From assembly GCA_964035015.1 (NCBI GenBank), contig OZ036002.1, positions 9,100,643 through 9,164,642 of the forward strand: a DNA stretch of 64,000 bases, given 5' to 3'. Positions 25,801 to 35,966 of the stretch are shown in pieces. The notes beneath the pieces were generated by a model. The model was not told the DNA's origin. It searched no databases and saw only the letters and a list, made by a program, of their open reading frames with translations. The stretch is from Corallium rubrum (lineage: Eukaryota > Cnidaria > Anthozoa > Scleralcyonacea > Coralliidae). Position 1 is the first letter of the stretch. Each line of letters begins with the position of its first letter. Position numbers and translations under genes: made by a program.

Positions 25801-28800
25801 TGAAATGAAGACGTCTAGTATCTAAAATTAAAATCTAGTATTCCATGAATATCGGGATACTGCAAATTTCAAGCCACCCTGGCAGTACATTAGGATTATA
25901 ATATTGGCATTTGAAGTACACTGGATAAAAGAGGACGATGAAATGCAATTTGTACCATGAAAATATTAAAAACATACCTTTTGATTTAGATGGTAAATTT
26001 GAACATGGTTTTCTTTCGCACCAACCAACAAAGTCCCCATTATCTTTCTCTTCAAAGTTAACGCTCCTCCTACAATTTCAAAAACATATAAATTATATAA
26101 AATATATACTTCTATATTTTAAGACTTATAGTTATCAGGACAATGATTATAATACAGTGTAGGCTTACTAAACTAAGACTTACCAAACTTTTAAATTGTT
26201 GTCATCGGAACATGTTACAGCCTATAACGATAAATCCAAAACTGAACTTTGCTAAACTGGTTGAGTCTGGTTTAGCCCTTCACAATATTTGAAGACAGGT
26301 AATCCATTCCTGTCTTAAAGCTACTGTTACACAATGCGATTTTTCTTGCAACTTGCAACAAATCACTGAATGTTGCAGGTTGCAAAAAAAATCGCGCTGT
26401 GTAAAGGCCATGTCACACGAGGCTATATTTTCCTTGCAACGCAATGGCGTTGTATTATTTCCTCGTGTGACACACCATGTTTGCAACTAGTCTCGCACGA
26501 AAAATTGCGTTGCCAGTCGCAGAGAAAGTAGAAGCAGCTTCTACTTTTCGCAACGCTACGCGACAAGTTGCAGCTTGTGACCCCCACTGCAACTTGCAAT
26601 ATTTTTTTTCGACAAAAATTGCATTGCAAGTTGCAAGGAAAATACTGCCTCGTGTGACATGGCCCGTTAACACTCTTCCTGCAACTTGCAAGTTGTTTTT
26701 TTCCATGGGTAAATTTGTTGCAAGTTGCAACAAAAATCGCATTGTGTAACAGCACCCTAAGTCATCAAAGGGAGAACCTTCAGATATACTAGGTAGGAAT
26801 GGGTTACCCCATATGTCTGAGTGTTCTCCCTTTGATGACTAAAATCATCTGGCATTAGACAGACTAAAAAATAATGGTCTAGGGATTTTTGGTGAAGGAC
26901 CAGTTGCGAAAAATGCAACTACACAGGCCTTCTGGCAGGAATTGAACCCACAACCTTGCGATTCTAGTGTAATACTCTGACCACTGAGCCACGGTCAGAG
27001 CATTGCACTAGAATCGCAAGGTTGTGGGTTCAATTCCTGCCAGAAGGTCTGTGTAGTTGCATTTTTCGCAACTGGTCCCAGTTTGGTCTTAAAATGTATA
27101 TATTCTACACTTGAATTTTCCTTCACCAAAAATCCCTAGAACATGCTATATGTAATCAAGTGAAATGCCCAATACTACTTCTGAAAAATAATGGGGCTGT
27201 TTTTACAAATATTGGGCCTACGTTATATTATTGGAAAACCTAGGCCTGTGAAAAACAGGGGTACTAGTCTTTTCAGGCTTGTCAATGACCAAACTTGTTG
27301 CCAAACTTGTGCAAAACGATTTCATTGCTGGTTTTCAATCAATGTGTTCAGCTGACCACCCCCACTCAGTATGGCTTGTACTGACCACACCAATTAATTG
27401 GTGGAAGTACCAGTACCTTTCCTTGGTCCTGTGGGCACCATGCGACACTCGTCACTTCACCAACGTGTCCTTTGAGATGGAATGGTGGTGCGTCTGGTTC
27501 ATTTATCTTCCATATATAACCATCACAATCCCCTGAACCGCTCATCAGAAACTGATCGTCAGGACTCACAGCAGATTTCACATAAAATGTTGCATTACTG
27601 TGGCCTTGGAAAGAGGCGAGAGGACTGTTGTTGTATGCAATGCAATCATACATGTAAATGACATCATTGGTACAGTTTGCAAACAATTTGGATTTATAGG
27701 AATCCAGAGTCAATGAAGAAAATCCTAAAGAGAAATGACATACAATAAGTAAACAATACTGTATGACTCCCAGCTAGACCAGCCCAAACCAACATCTTTG
27801 TTATTTTTACTCTTTAAATGCTGGTAGTAAAAGGGTTAAAAAGCAATTTACAAGTTGACATCCTGCAGACATTTTTTCTCTTGTAATTAGCATCCTTCTC
27901 TCCTGTATGTTCATTCTCTCAAGAGACAAGTCTCCTTAGTTTTGACAAGTACTGTAGAATTGTTTGGTTTTAAACAGAGCAAAATACATGTAAATAAAAA
28001 ATGGCTGTTTGTGACCATCTTAGCTGTCAATTTTCTGTTCATCACAAAAACCTCAATGAAATCGATCCACAAGGAAAAAAAATTCAGACATTGAGTAGTA
28101 ACCTCAGACACATTACATGTATACTGTATTTGGCTGATCACAATTAACCCTTATTTATTTATTTGTTTGACTACCATGTAGAGGTTTTCACTTGAGGCCA
28201 CACCAATTTAATTTGCTGTTTTACAAACCCAACGAACTTGATATTTCAAAAATCGGAAGAAAAAAATACAGTATCAACTTCGCCTTGTTTGAAATTAATA
28301 TGGTTTGAGTAATTTTGAACAAGCGATGGACGAGCAACTTTATACAGTGCATCTGACTGTCTGTTTATAACAGCTGGGGTTTTGACCAATAAGAATGCAT
28401 GTTTATATATAACTGTTTAATATCTGACACGGTTTGTCATCAAGTGTTCTGTTTTCACCATATTTCACCATGTTATTTTTTTGTTTTTTCCGATCTCCAA
28501 TCTTAAGTTTTTGACCAGAAAGTTCGTAAAACAACAAATTAAATTGGTGTGGCCTGATGAGTAAAATTTAATTGTCTGGCATTAGACAGAGTGAAATAAT
28601 AAAGGGATTGTTTTGGTCAGTCTTGGAATTGAAGGCTTAAATCTCAACAACACAGTAATGTCAGGTCTGATGCTAGTTACCATGCTTTCGAGTTCCTGAT
28701 CCAGGATATGGAAACACATGATATGGAACAGGTTCTGTGCGAATGGTCGAGTAATTTTTTCTTAAATCCCAAACTTTGATATTTCCATCCACTGCTCCAG

Positions 28801-31703
28801 CTGAAATGATTTTGCTTGGGTCTTGGAATTTCACTGATGTAACACTTTGTTGGGAGTCCTGGAAGAATAGACACAGTTTTCTTCATAATTATACAGTATG
28901 TGCATCATAGGCAGTACTGCTTTGATATTTAGTTAATTATTAACTGAGCCAGGGACCACAGAGCAGGGGGGTGGGGGCTTTAGCCCCCCCAACAGCCACC
29001 CCCCACCCACCCACCCCCCCCCCCCCAATAATTTTTCTAAGTAAATCAATATTGTGCATCCAAAAAGTATTTTATTGCAATGGGTCATTCCAGAAAACAT
29101 CCACACCTCCCCCACGGAGGAAATGTGAAGTTGACCCCCTCCCCCCTTCGGACATCCTAGTACATTTTACCATTATCAGAAGTTGATTTACCCCCCTCCC
29201 CTCCCCAGATGGCACAAATTTCCTCTGTGGGGGAGGTATGGATATTTTCTGGAATGACCCAATAGACAGAAAAATTGTTCAATCAGTCACTCTAGCACAT
29301 GCAGCAGTCTGCACTTGAACATTATATCAACAATACAAAGCAAGGGAGCATACCAGAAATGAGTACATGTACTGTTACTGTTGACAATATGTTGTGTTGG
29401 GCATTTGTTCTGGTTTGCTCTTATAATACATGTATATAAATCTTAATCTATTAATGGCAACAAACAAACAAAGTGTTGGCTTTTGAGAGTTTTCTGACTT
29501 TCAGAATTCTGTAAATTCTTCCCCCAAAATGCAGGAAATGGCATTTCCGAGACTCTAGATTTCAAAAATTTCTGGGTGGGGTGGGGGTCATGCCCCCTGA
29601 CCCCCATAGAAGAGTCCCTTTTATGAACAGCCCCCCCAATACAAAAATCGTTCTGCGGTCCCTGTGGGCTGCTACAGATCCCAGCTAGCCCAGTTCAGGA
29701 AATGTGACAGTTGTCTGATGGGCTACAGTAGACTGTACTATGTACAGTCCCTTTTAGGGGCTGGGGGAAGGGAACGATGAGACAGACCCTGGTTAGGAGG
29801 GTTGCAATTTAAAGCTTGAAAACACTTTTTACCTGACTGACAACAGTTAATGGTCTTCTTCCTCTTTTCTTAGTTCTTTGTGGTATGGTTGAGGGGATTG
29901 TAGAATGACAGTTCCGTATTGTATTGACTGGTTGATAATACCCATCACGTTTGTTACATCGAACATCCCAGATCATAACATTCCCATCTCGAGCTCCAGT
30001 TGCAAAGACAACTGCATGGATAAGAATAAAAAGAGATAGAAATACTCTTAGAAATCATATACTGGTGTAATATACAGTAGTACAGAATCTGATGATTTAA
30101 TGTAGTTGTATTTGCTATTCTTACACAAATTCTCTTCCTGAAAATCAACAGACTTCAGACTGCAGCTGTGGCCTCTGAATACTGCCAGCCTTGTACTGTG
30201 CTGTATGTCCCATAACTGCGCAGTTTGGTCACCAGATGCAGTGATCTTGGATTGAAAGAAAATGCAACTCATGATTAACGAAATGCTCAAGAATGTTATT
30301 TGATATATTTATCTAATTTTTTTTATGGTCTACTTACAAGTTTTGGTTCATCGTGCATCCACGCTATGTCAAAAATAGCATTACTATGAGCAACCCAACC
30401 TAAGAGTAAGACAAGATAAATTATAAATTAAATAAAAGAACATACAGGTAGGTACCATTTCCAACAGATTACTACCATTATTTTTAAGTCCAGTGTTCGT
30501 AAAAAAAGAAAAAAGCAAAGATATACTGGTATTACCTTTCAACTTTGAGGAAGGACCTTGCTTTCTCAGGTCAAACAGACAGACACTACCATCTTCATCA
30601 GCAACAGCTAGCATGTGTCCCTTTAACAAAGCTAAAAGTATAAAAAGTTCATGCTGACAAAGTTGGTTGAAGTTCAACTTTACTGGCATCAAGGTGGTAA
30701 CTTGCAGACATGTTCTGTGATACTCATGGTACATGAGAATGTCATTGGTGATTCATGGGTGGTGTTATTCGGTAGTATATAAGGCTTGATCTATCCCACT
30801 AGACCCACTATTCATTTATTTCCTTACAATTGAAAGTAGGCAAAGGTGCTGACCTTGTAATTTTAACAGTCCTAGTCCAGTGTTATCGCAGTTGTACATC
30901 GCAAGTGCACTGGCAGATACCAGCACCACACTACAGTATATGTACCAGCAGGTATGTCACTGTAGGTTGCCAGTATACCTCTGGCATATGATACCATAGA
31001 GCAGGATATTTGGTAAGGGGCTATTTTGTATTGCCTTGCTTTACACTACAATATTAATTCCATTTAAGAATTATTTGTATATTTATATATTTCTTTTCTA
31101 CGACTTCAGGTCATATCAACAGCCACTTACTTTTACTAAAGCTGCAGGCAAAAGGAGGAACTTCAACCTACATTAAAAACAAGTACAGTATATCACCTTT
31201 TGAATCAAGAGAAAGCATGCTCATTGCACAGAGTATATAAAATAATTGTCTACCAAATGGTTATGCTGTACTAAAGGAGAGCTATTGCATTCTGGAGCCA
31301 AAATTAAGCACTTCTGGTAAGATATGAACGTTTTGTGTTGGTATTTCGTATCAATAACATTCAAACTTCGGGCTCTCTTTCGGCAATTAGCCATACAACT
31401 GTCTCAGGGGAATTAATATTATGTAAGGTTATTATTTCACTGTTTACCTCCATATCAAGGCCCTGTATTTTATGTTGGTCATCTTTATGGCATTTCAAGG
31501 TTCCAAGAGTAAAATCGAGGTTAATTTCTATGATGATAAAGATTGTGTCTAGTTAGGAAGTGTTCACATTGAAATACAAACCAAGCAAACAGTTGTTTAT
31601 AACACAAGAAACCAAATTTACTTCGCTTCTGCAACTTACGTTTTGCTTTCGTTGAGTAATGCTGAACAATTTGCCGTTGATAAAGAGAGTTTATCAGTTT
31701 CAT
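22850..31703 (-). CDS. DTL: Denticleless / CDT2, CRL4 ubiquitin ligase substrate receptor, complete
   Basis: WD40 substrate receptor of CUL4-DDB1 ligase that destroys CDT1, p21 and SET8 on PCNA-loaded chromatin in S phase. Exons in transcript order: 31703-31640, 31527-31448, 31167-31131, 30631-30536, 30399-30338, 30245-30125, 30011-29833, 28858-28681, 27724-27417, 26221-26184, 26069-25978, 25028-24364, 22951-22850. They sum to 2022 nt, 673 aa (human about 730). Recognisable blocks: VPPFACSFSK, WVAHSNAIFDIAW, ITASGDQTAQLWD, ATGARDGNVMIWDVRCNK, AGAVDGNIKVWDLRKNY, KLFANCTNDVIYMYD, FYVKSAVSPDDQFLMSGS. WDVR and WDLR are the WDXR motifs expected to contact DDB1. The long penultimate exon encodes a Ser/Pro-rich disordered tail with NWLSEMGVKSK. 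The last exon ends with a PIP-box-like MRCIRAYF (residues 649-656), matching the C-terminal PCNA-binding motif of vertebrate CDT2. Confidence 0.95.
23096..23340. mobile_element. hAT-type MITE, 8-bp TSD GGCTGGCT
   Basis: Ends CAGTGATGGATCCAG and its near complement CTGTAAATCCATCACTG. Perfect 8-bp direct repeats GGCTGGCT at 23088-23095 and 23341-23348. 245 bp, non-coding, with a poly(G) run near the left end. Just downstream of the DTL penultimate intron. Confidence 0.85.
23381..23868. repeat. foldback MITE
   Basis: Arms CTATGAAACGAAATTTCAC and GTGAAATTTCGTTTCATGG, with inner AATGAAAAATGGCTTTTATA and its complement. In the last DTL intron. Confidence 0.8.
23865..24359. repeat. foldback adjoining DTL splice donor
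   Basis: Arms GCTTATGCAGTGAAAAATAA and TTATTTTTCGCTGCAAAGGC, inner GACTTGTTGGAAAATC / GATTTTCCAACAAGTC. Directly abuts the preceding foldback. Ends at 24359, 4 bp from the donor of the DTL exon ending at 24364. Confidence 0.8.
25075..25881. repeat. 20-bp minisatellite array 4 inside CAGGG-ended element
   Basis: Left end CAGGGCTTGAAATCAATTTGC, right end GCAAATTTCAAGCCACCCTG. Between are about 30 units of ACATTGTAAGACATTACGCT, then the conserved GGCTATCGAAATTTTCATTG flank. No clean target duplication was found. Confidence 0.7.
26320..26759. repeat. nested foldback MITEs
   Basis: Outer ends CTGTTACACAATGCGATTTT and AAAATCGCATTGTGTAACAG. Inside it, a second element runs from about 26407 (GGCCATGTCACACGAGGC) to 26666 (GCCTCGTGTGACATGGCCC). 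Both are rich in GCAACTTGCAA. A decayed outer-type copy is near 46.03 kb. Confidence 0.8.
26879..27143. repeat. palindromic tRNA-like foldback
   Basis: Two inverted copies of a tRNA-like segment meet near 26990. Each has TGGCTCAGTGGTCAGAG-type box A (the plus copy is truncated) and GGTTCAATTCC box B. The outer stems are CTAGGGATTTTTGGTGAAGG and its complement. In a DTL intron. Confidence 0.7.
28950..29664. mobile_element. CAGGG-ended DNA element, imperfect 5-bp TSD
   Basis: Ends CAGGGACCACAGAG and TTCTGCGGTCCCTG. Flanks TGAGC (28945-28949) and TGGGC (29665-29669) agree at 4 of 5. The interior is poly(C)/poly(G)-rich near both ends, with an internal inverted pair GGAAATGTG...CACAAATTTCC. In a DTL intron. 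Confidence 0.6.
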
Positions 31704-31840
31704 CTCAGTCAATGTATGAACCAGTTCGCTGAGGTCTCCAAAGATTGTAATATTATTAAAATCGGATAAAATAACAGCTATATAAAGCCACGTCCAACAG
31801 CAACAGTGGAGATCTCCTTTGCGCGGTTATTCACAAATCT

Positions 31841-31866
31841 CCCGCGAAATCATATCACGCGGGAAA
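31841..31866 (-). promoter_or_regulatory. paired E2F-type sites upstream of DTL
   Basis: Read on the minus strand, TTTCCCGC (31866-31859) matches the E2F consensus TTTSSCGC exactly, and TTTCGCGGG (31849-31841) matches with one mismatch. They lie about 140-165 bp upstream of the DTL start codon, separated by about 10 bp in inverted orientation. E2F control suits an S-phase gene. Binding itself is inferred. Confidence 0.5.
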
Positions 31867-32039
31867 TATTATTTATAAGTCATCTGATTGGTCAGTGCTT
31901 ATTCCTGCACAGGGGCCCCCATTCAAACAACATGCGAAGCGACTTCATTTATTGCGGTTAACATAATATGACTGTATTTGGATATTGATAACCCAATGGC
32001 CCTTCATGGAACTAATTAGTAGGCTTAACTGGAGGGAAA

Positions 32040-32430
32040 CTATGGTGTTGATTTTGTGGAGGGAAGAAAACTGGAGGACCCAGTGAAAAACCCTCGAGGC
32101 ATAGCTGAGACAACCAACACATGAAGCTATTATGCATCAGTCAATGCCAGCGTTGCCCATCTCCCCGGGCATTTGCATTTTTAATTTTTTTTTAATGCAA
32201 ATGCCCTGGGGTTGGTTGGGCAAAAAAGACGCTGACAAATGTCCCACCCCTGGGGAAATACTGAGAGAACAAATGCCCCACCCCCATGCAAAAAAAACCT
32301 GCAAATACCCAGCCTTGTCCCAGGGGTGGGTGGGTGGGTGGGGTAACACTGGAATTGACTGATGCATAAGTTGGTCACTCATTTGACCAGGCTTAACTTC
32401 AGTGGTGAGAGGCACATGACCCATGCCTTA
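32040..32430 (-). repeat. 5S-derived SINE copy broken by a foldback
   Basis: The SINE tail (GTTGATTTTGTGGAGGGAAG, AAAAACCCTCGAGGCAT) is split from its head (GGCTTAACTTCAGTGGTGAG) by an insertion at about 32128-32371. The insertion has ends TTATGCATCAGTCAATGCCA and GAATTGACTGATGCATAA. Confidence 0.65.
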
Positions 32431-32823
32431 TTGTGTTACAGGCACAAGATTTACATACTCCCCCCCCCCCCCCCACACACACACACAACTACCACTACCC
32501 ATTTTTAAGACAATGGATTAATAGTCACCATCTTGGTATTAATGCTACTTACAAATTCACAATTTAGACCAACAAAAGTTGTTTTTTTACAAATTTATTA
32601 ATACAATTATACAATAGCAAAGAACCTAACTAATGAGAACAACTTTTTAATATTTTTTACATCAGTATCATTGTTTTAATTGGTTTGTGAAGTTACAGCG
32701 TGGTAACCATAAAAAGTTACAATTTTCTTACAGAATATTTCCTGAGTAATTTTATAGTATGACTAAGGGAAGTGAAAATCTATAAAATAGTGCAATTACT
32801 AAATTTTGAACAATATGAACATC

Positions 32824-33005
32824 TTAGACTCCGTTTACACGATGCCGGTACAATTTGAAAATGTAACGAAATCATGCCAGTATGCAAATACAGGATATAA
32901 CATTTCATGTTATTTTTGTACTGGTATCATGTAAACACAAGGCCTAAACAGCATGATTTTGTTCAGTTTTCAAATTGTACTGGCATCATGTAAACGGGGT
33001 CTTAG
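32824..33005. repeat. inverted-repeat MITE, copy 1
   Basis: Ends GACTCCGTTTACACGATGCC and GGCATCATGTAAACGGGGTC, inner AATTTGAAAA / TTTTCAAATT. A second copy is at 46396-46577. Confidence 0.8.
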
Positions 33006-33364
33006 TTGAATCTAATATATAGTCCTTAACACATACAGTACACTACAAACTAATATTTATTAATTTTATATTTCACAAACCACTAACTATGTTGATTGAC
33101 TTAGCAGCAGTGCACATGGAGGCTGATTGTTTTTAGAATGAATTCAAAAAAAAAATGCACTGCATAACATATTAATACTTTAACTGTCTAATTTTCATAG
33201 ACCAGAAATTTGTAATACAGTGAGATTAGAGGAGAATTGGTCCATTCTTATGAATGTTTTAGCAGCAAGGAGCTAAGTTGTATAATTTAAATATGCTGTC
33301 ATTGGTTAACACTGATCAATCGGTATGGGTACCACTCTGTTGTCAATGGAAACGTTGTGCACAG

Positions 33365-35581
33365 TCACTGTTTAAGAACATTTTTTTTCACTATCAGGAC
33401 AGAAATCATGCTGCAAAATAAATACAAATAAAATCAGGACAACATAAGGTATTGGCAGGAGTATAGGATAAAGGATAAAGGACTGGGGCTAATCATTCTT
33501 CCTTGTGGCTGGATTGCGAAGGACACAGATCAACGTGGCCCTGTTGACACATATCAAAGGCACTCTAGGTAACCACCATACAACACATTTCAGACCACAG
33601 ATCACAGCTAAGATGTAGGTGTTGATTTTATGGAGGGAGGAAAACTGGAAAACCCAGTCAAAAACCCTCGAAGCACAGGAGAGATCAACTCTACTCACAT
33701 GCGTTCCAAGCTCGACAATGGGGTCATTCCCAAGGGGTCACCTATCCATTTACTAACCCTGTCTAACTGGGCTTAATAGTTGGTGAGAGGCCGTGCGCTA
33801 ACAGCACATGTCACCTGTGCTCCCTGCATACATATCACATCAGTTAATCCATTTTGCCGAAGATGACAACTAGCTTTATTATTTTACTCTGTTAATTAAA
33901 TAGTACTAAGCCATCAGCAAGCCAGCAATGAGTTAAATGACCTGCTGGAAGTAAAACACCAAACAAATTATGAGAAGTGAAATTATTACCTGTAGAGATA
34001 CAGAAAGAATGAAATCAGATGAAATCCTAGTTTAACCATCGACTCTTTCAGAAAGCCTTTTAGTTCACTTCTATTATGAATCTCAGCAGGATCGTAGATC
34101 CCAACATTCCCAGATGGCTTACTTATATACCTTGAGAGGAAAAAGTGTGTGATTAATACGAAGATATATACCAGTACAATTCCAGGTGAGTTACAGAAGG
34201 TAATTTTCAACAAAGTAATACAGCTAGGAAGCCTATAAATTTGTGAATTCAATTATTGCACCTGTAAATTAGCCAAATACTAATTGGAAGGTTGAACAGA
34301 AAATAGATCCAGTGAAAGTGAATAAGAAACATAACAGGCAAATAGAGTTGAGCAATTATTTCTGGGATGATAAACTAAAGAAAAGAAAAAATATATAAAC
34401 ATTAGAGAACTTCGATGAAGCTGTTGATGAGGCATCTGATATCATAGGAGTGATGTTTTCAGATCCAAATACATGTACTGTAATTTTATTTGATGAGAAA
34501 AATAGGAGGGTAACATTGGGGTTTTCGGTACTACTTTTTTGTGATGTTTTTCATAGGGTATTTCAGTACATACAGATCCATACAGTTTTGGTATTTTTTT
34601 GATTTTCAACATGGTGTTGGGTATCCTGCGTACAGCCACTTGCTCTCCCCCCACAGGTAAATTAATTGCAAGTGGCTGTACACAGGCTAGGTGTTGGGGT
34701 TTTTGATGATTTTCTCATGGTAATACATAATTTTTACGGTGCAACAGTAACAGGGGTGGTCATTAATTTGTTATTCGTGGTGAAGTTTCTCTTTCTCCAC
34801 CGTTTTCCAACTTAAAGAGTCATTACATCTGATAGAAGAAAAAAAAAAAAAAATTAATCAAATTAGAGCTTTCCCAACATCTGTCCAGCCTTGCTAAATC
34901 GTTTACTAGATATTTTTTATATCTATTCACCACGAATTGAATAACAAATCAATCACTTTGAAACCCTGTCAAAGATCCATAGCAACATCACCTTGTGCCC
35001 TTGGCAACAATGAACGGTCCAATGAACGCAGTGTTTCAAACGCTCAACTGCAAATGGTGGTATTGTCCAAACTACAGGTGTGTGTGTGTGTAGATTTCAA
35101 ATACAATATGCCAGTTAACTTTTTTACTTATGCTGAATTAATTAATTGACAAGTTTAAATTATTAGAACGTTTATAGTTTTTACATAGGTAAACCCCATG
35201 GTGTTTAAATATTACATAATTTATAATTCATATATTAACAACCCACAAAATATTTATTAAAACTTAAAACTACTCAACCTTGTTCAAACGTTCACAGCAA
35301 ATAGTGGCATTAATATAGTCACATTCCAAATCCGAGAGATTGATGATCTGGAGAACAAGAGTCTGTCAAGGAAAGCTAAAGGATATTAAATTTTTAGCGA
35401 AGTGTCAAATGTTACAATTAACCAAATAATTGAAATAAACGTTATGTCATAATTATGTGCTATTTAAACTGATGAAAACCACGCACTACAGCTCAAAGGA
35501 TACGTAAAAAACTGTGAGAAATAGCAGGCCAGCCGCATCGACGAGAGAAAAAATATATAAATAAGTTTCAGAAAACAGCAT
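33365..35581 (-). CDS. CNIH4: Cornichon family cargo receptor, CNIH4-like, complete
   Basis: Small ER/early-secretory membrane protein; CNIH4 helps export cargo such as GPCRs in COPII vesicles. Exons in transcript order: 35581-35504, 35347-35279, 34374-34262, 34130-33990, 33410-33365; total 447 nt, 148 aa (human 139). The N-terminus [18 protein letters not shown] opens the first membrane segment, followed by the cornichon signature [20 protein letters not shown]. Then come a second segment around [16 protein letters not shown], the loop [19 protein letters not shown] (diagnostic of CNIH4 rather than CNIH1-3), a third segment [15 protein letters not shown] and a lysine-rich tail ending KKNVLKQ. 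It sits head-to-head with the FAM161 gene. Confidence 0.93.
33613..33825 (-). repeat. 5S-rRNA-derived SINE copy
   Basis: Colinear with the copy at 15577-15826: GTGTTGATTTTATGGAGGGA, AAAAACCCTCGAAGCACAGG, AGCTCGACAATGGGGTCATT, then minus-strand GGGTTAGTAAATGGATAGGTG. Confidence 0.75.
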
Positions 35582-35966
35582 TTTGAACTCCCAAAACTAG
35601 TCCAGTAAAACTTTTCCCCAAGGTACAAACATTTGAGTATTAAGAAGCAATTCGAAGGAATGCGCCTGCGATAGCAAATATTCTCACCAGCTGCATAATA
35701 AAGAAATTATTTTAACTAGGGAGAGGTGAGGTACATGAATAAAATTATCACAGAATATTATTATCAATTGTTGCATAAAAGTTTTTCTCTTTGTTTTATG
35801 GGTTAAAAAAGGGCTTTTAGCTAACGCCTTTCTAAATATAATGTTTAGAAAATTATTATTTTTAGAAAAATAATCTGTATTACATGTTGTGCAAGAGTAC
35901 TTTACTCCCCCCTCCCTGGTGGTATAAAGTCAATCTCACAGATTCCGTTGTATTTTTGAAAGCAAC
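35582..35966. promoter_or_regulatory. bidirectional promoter CNIH4 / FAM161
   Basis: A 385-bp interval between divergent start codons. It is AT-rich on the CNIH4 side and has a short pyrimidine-rich tract (CTCCCCCCTCCCTGG near 35905) close to the FAM161 ATG. No TATA box or named factor site could be placed with confidence. Confidence 0.6.

Larger units (their letters stand above)
31704..33364. other. intergenic, DTL 5' side to CNIH4 3' end
   Basis: Contains the E2F-type sites, a 5S-SINE copy with nested foldback, and a MITE at 32824. No gene was recognised. Confidence 0.6.
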
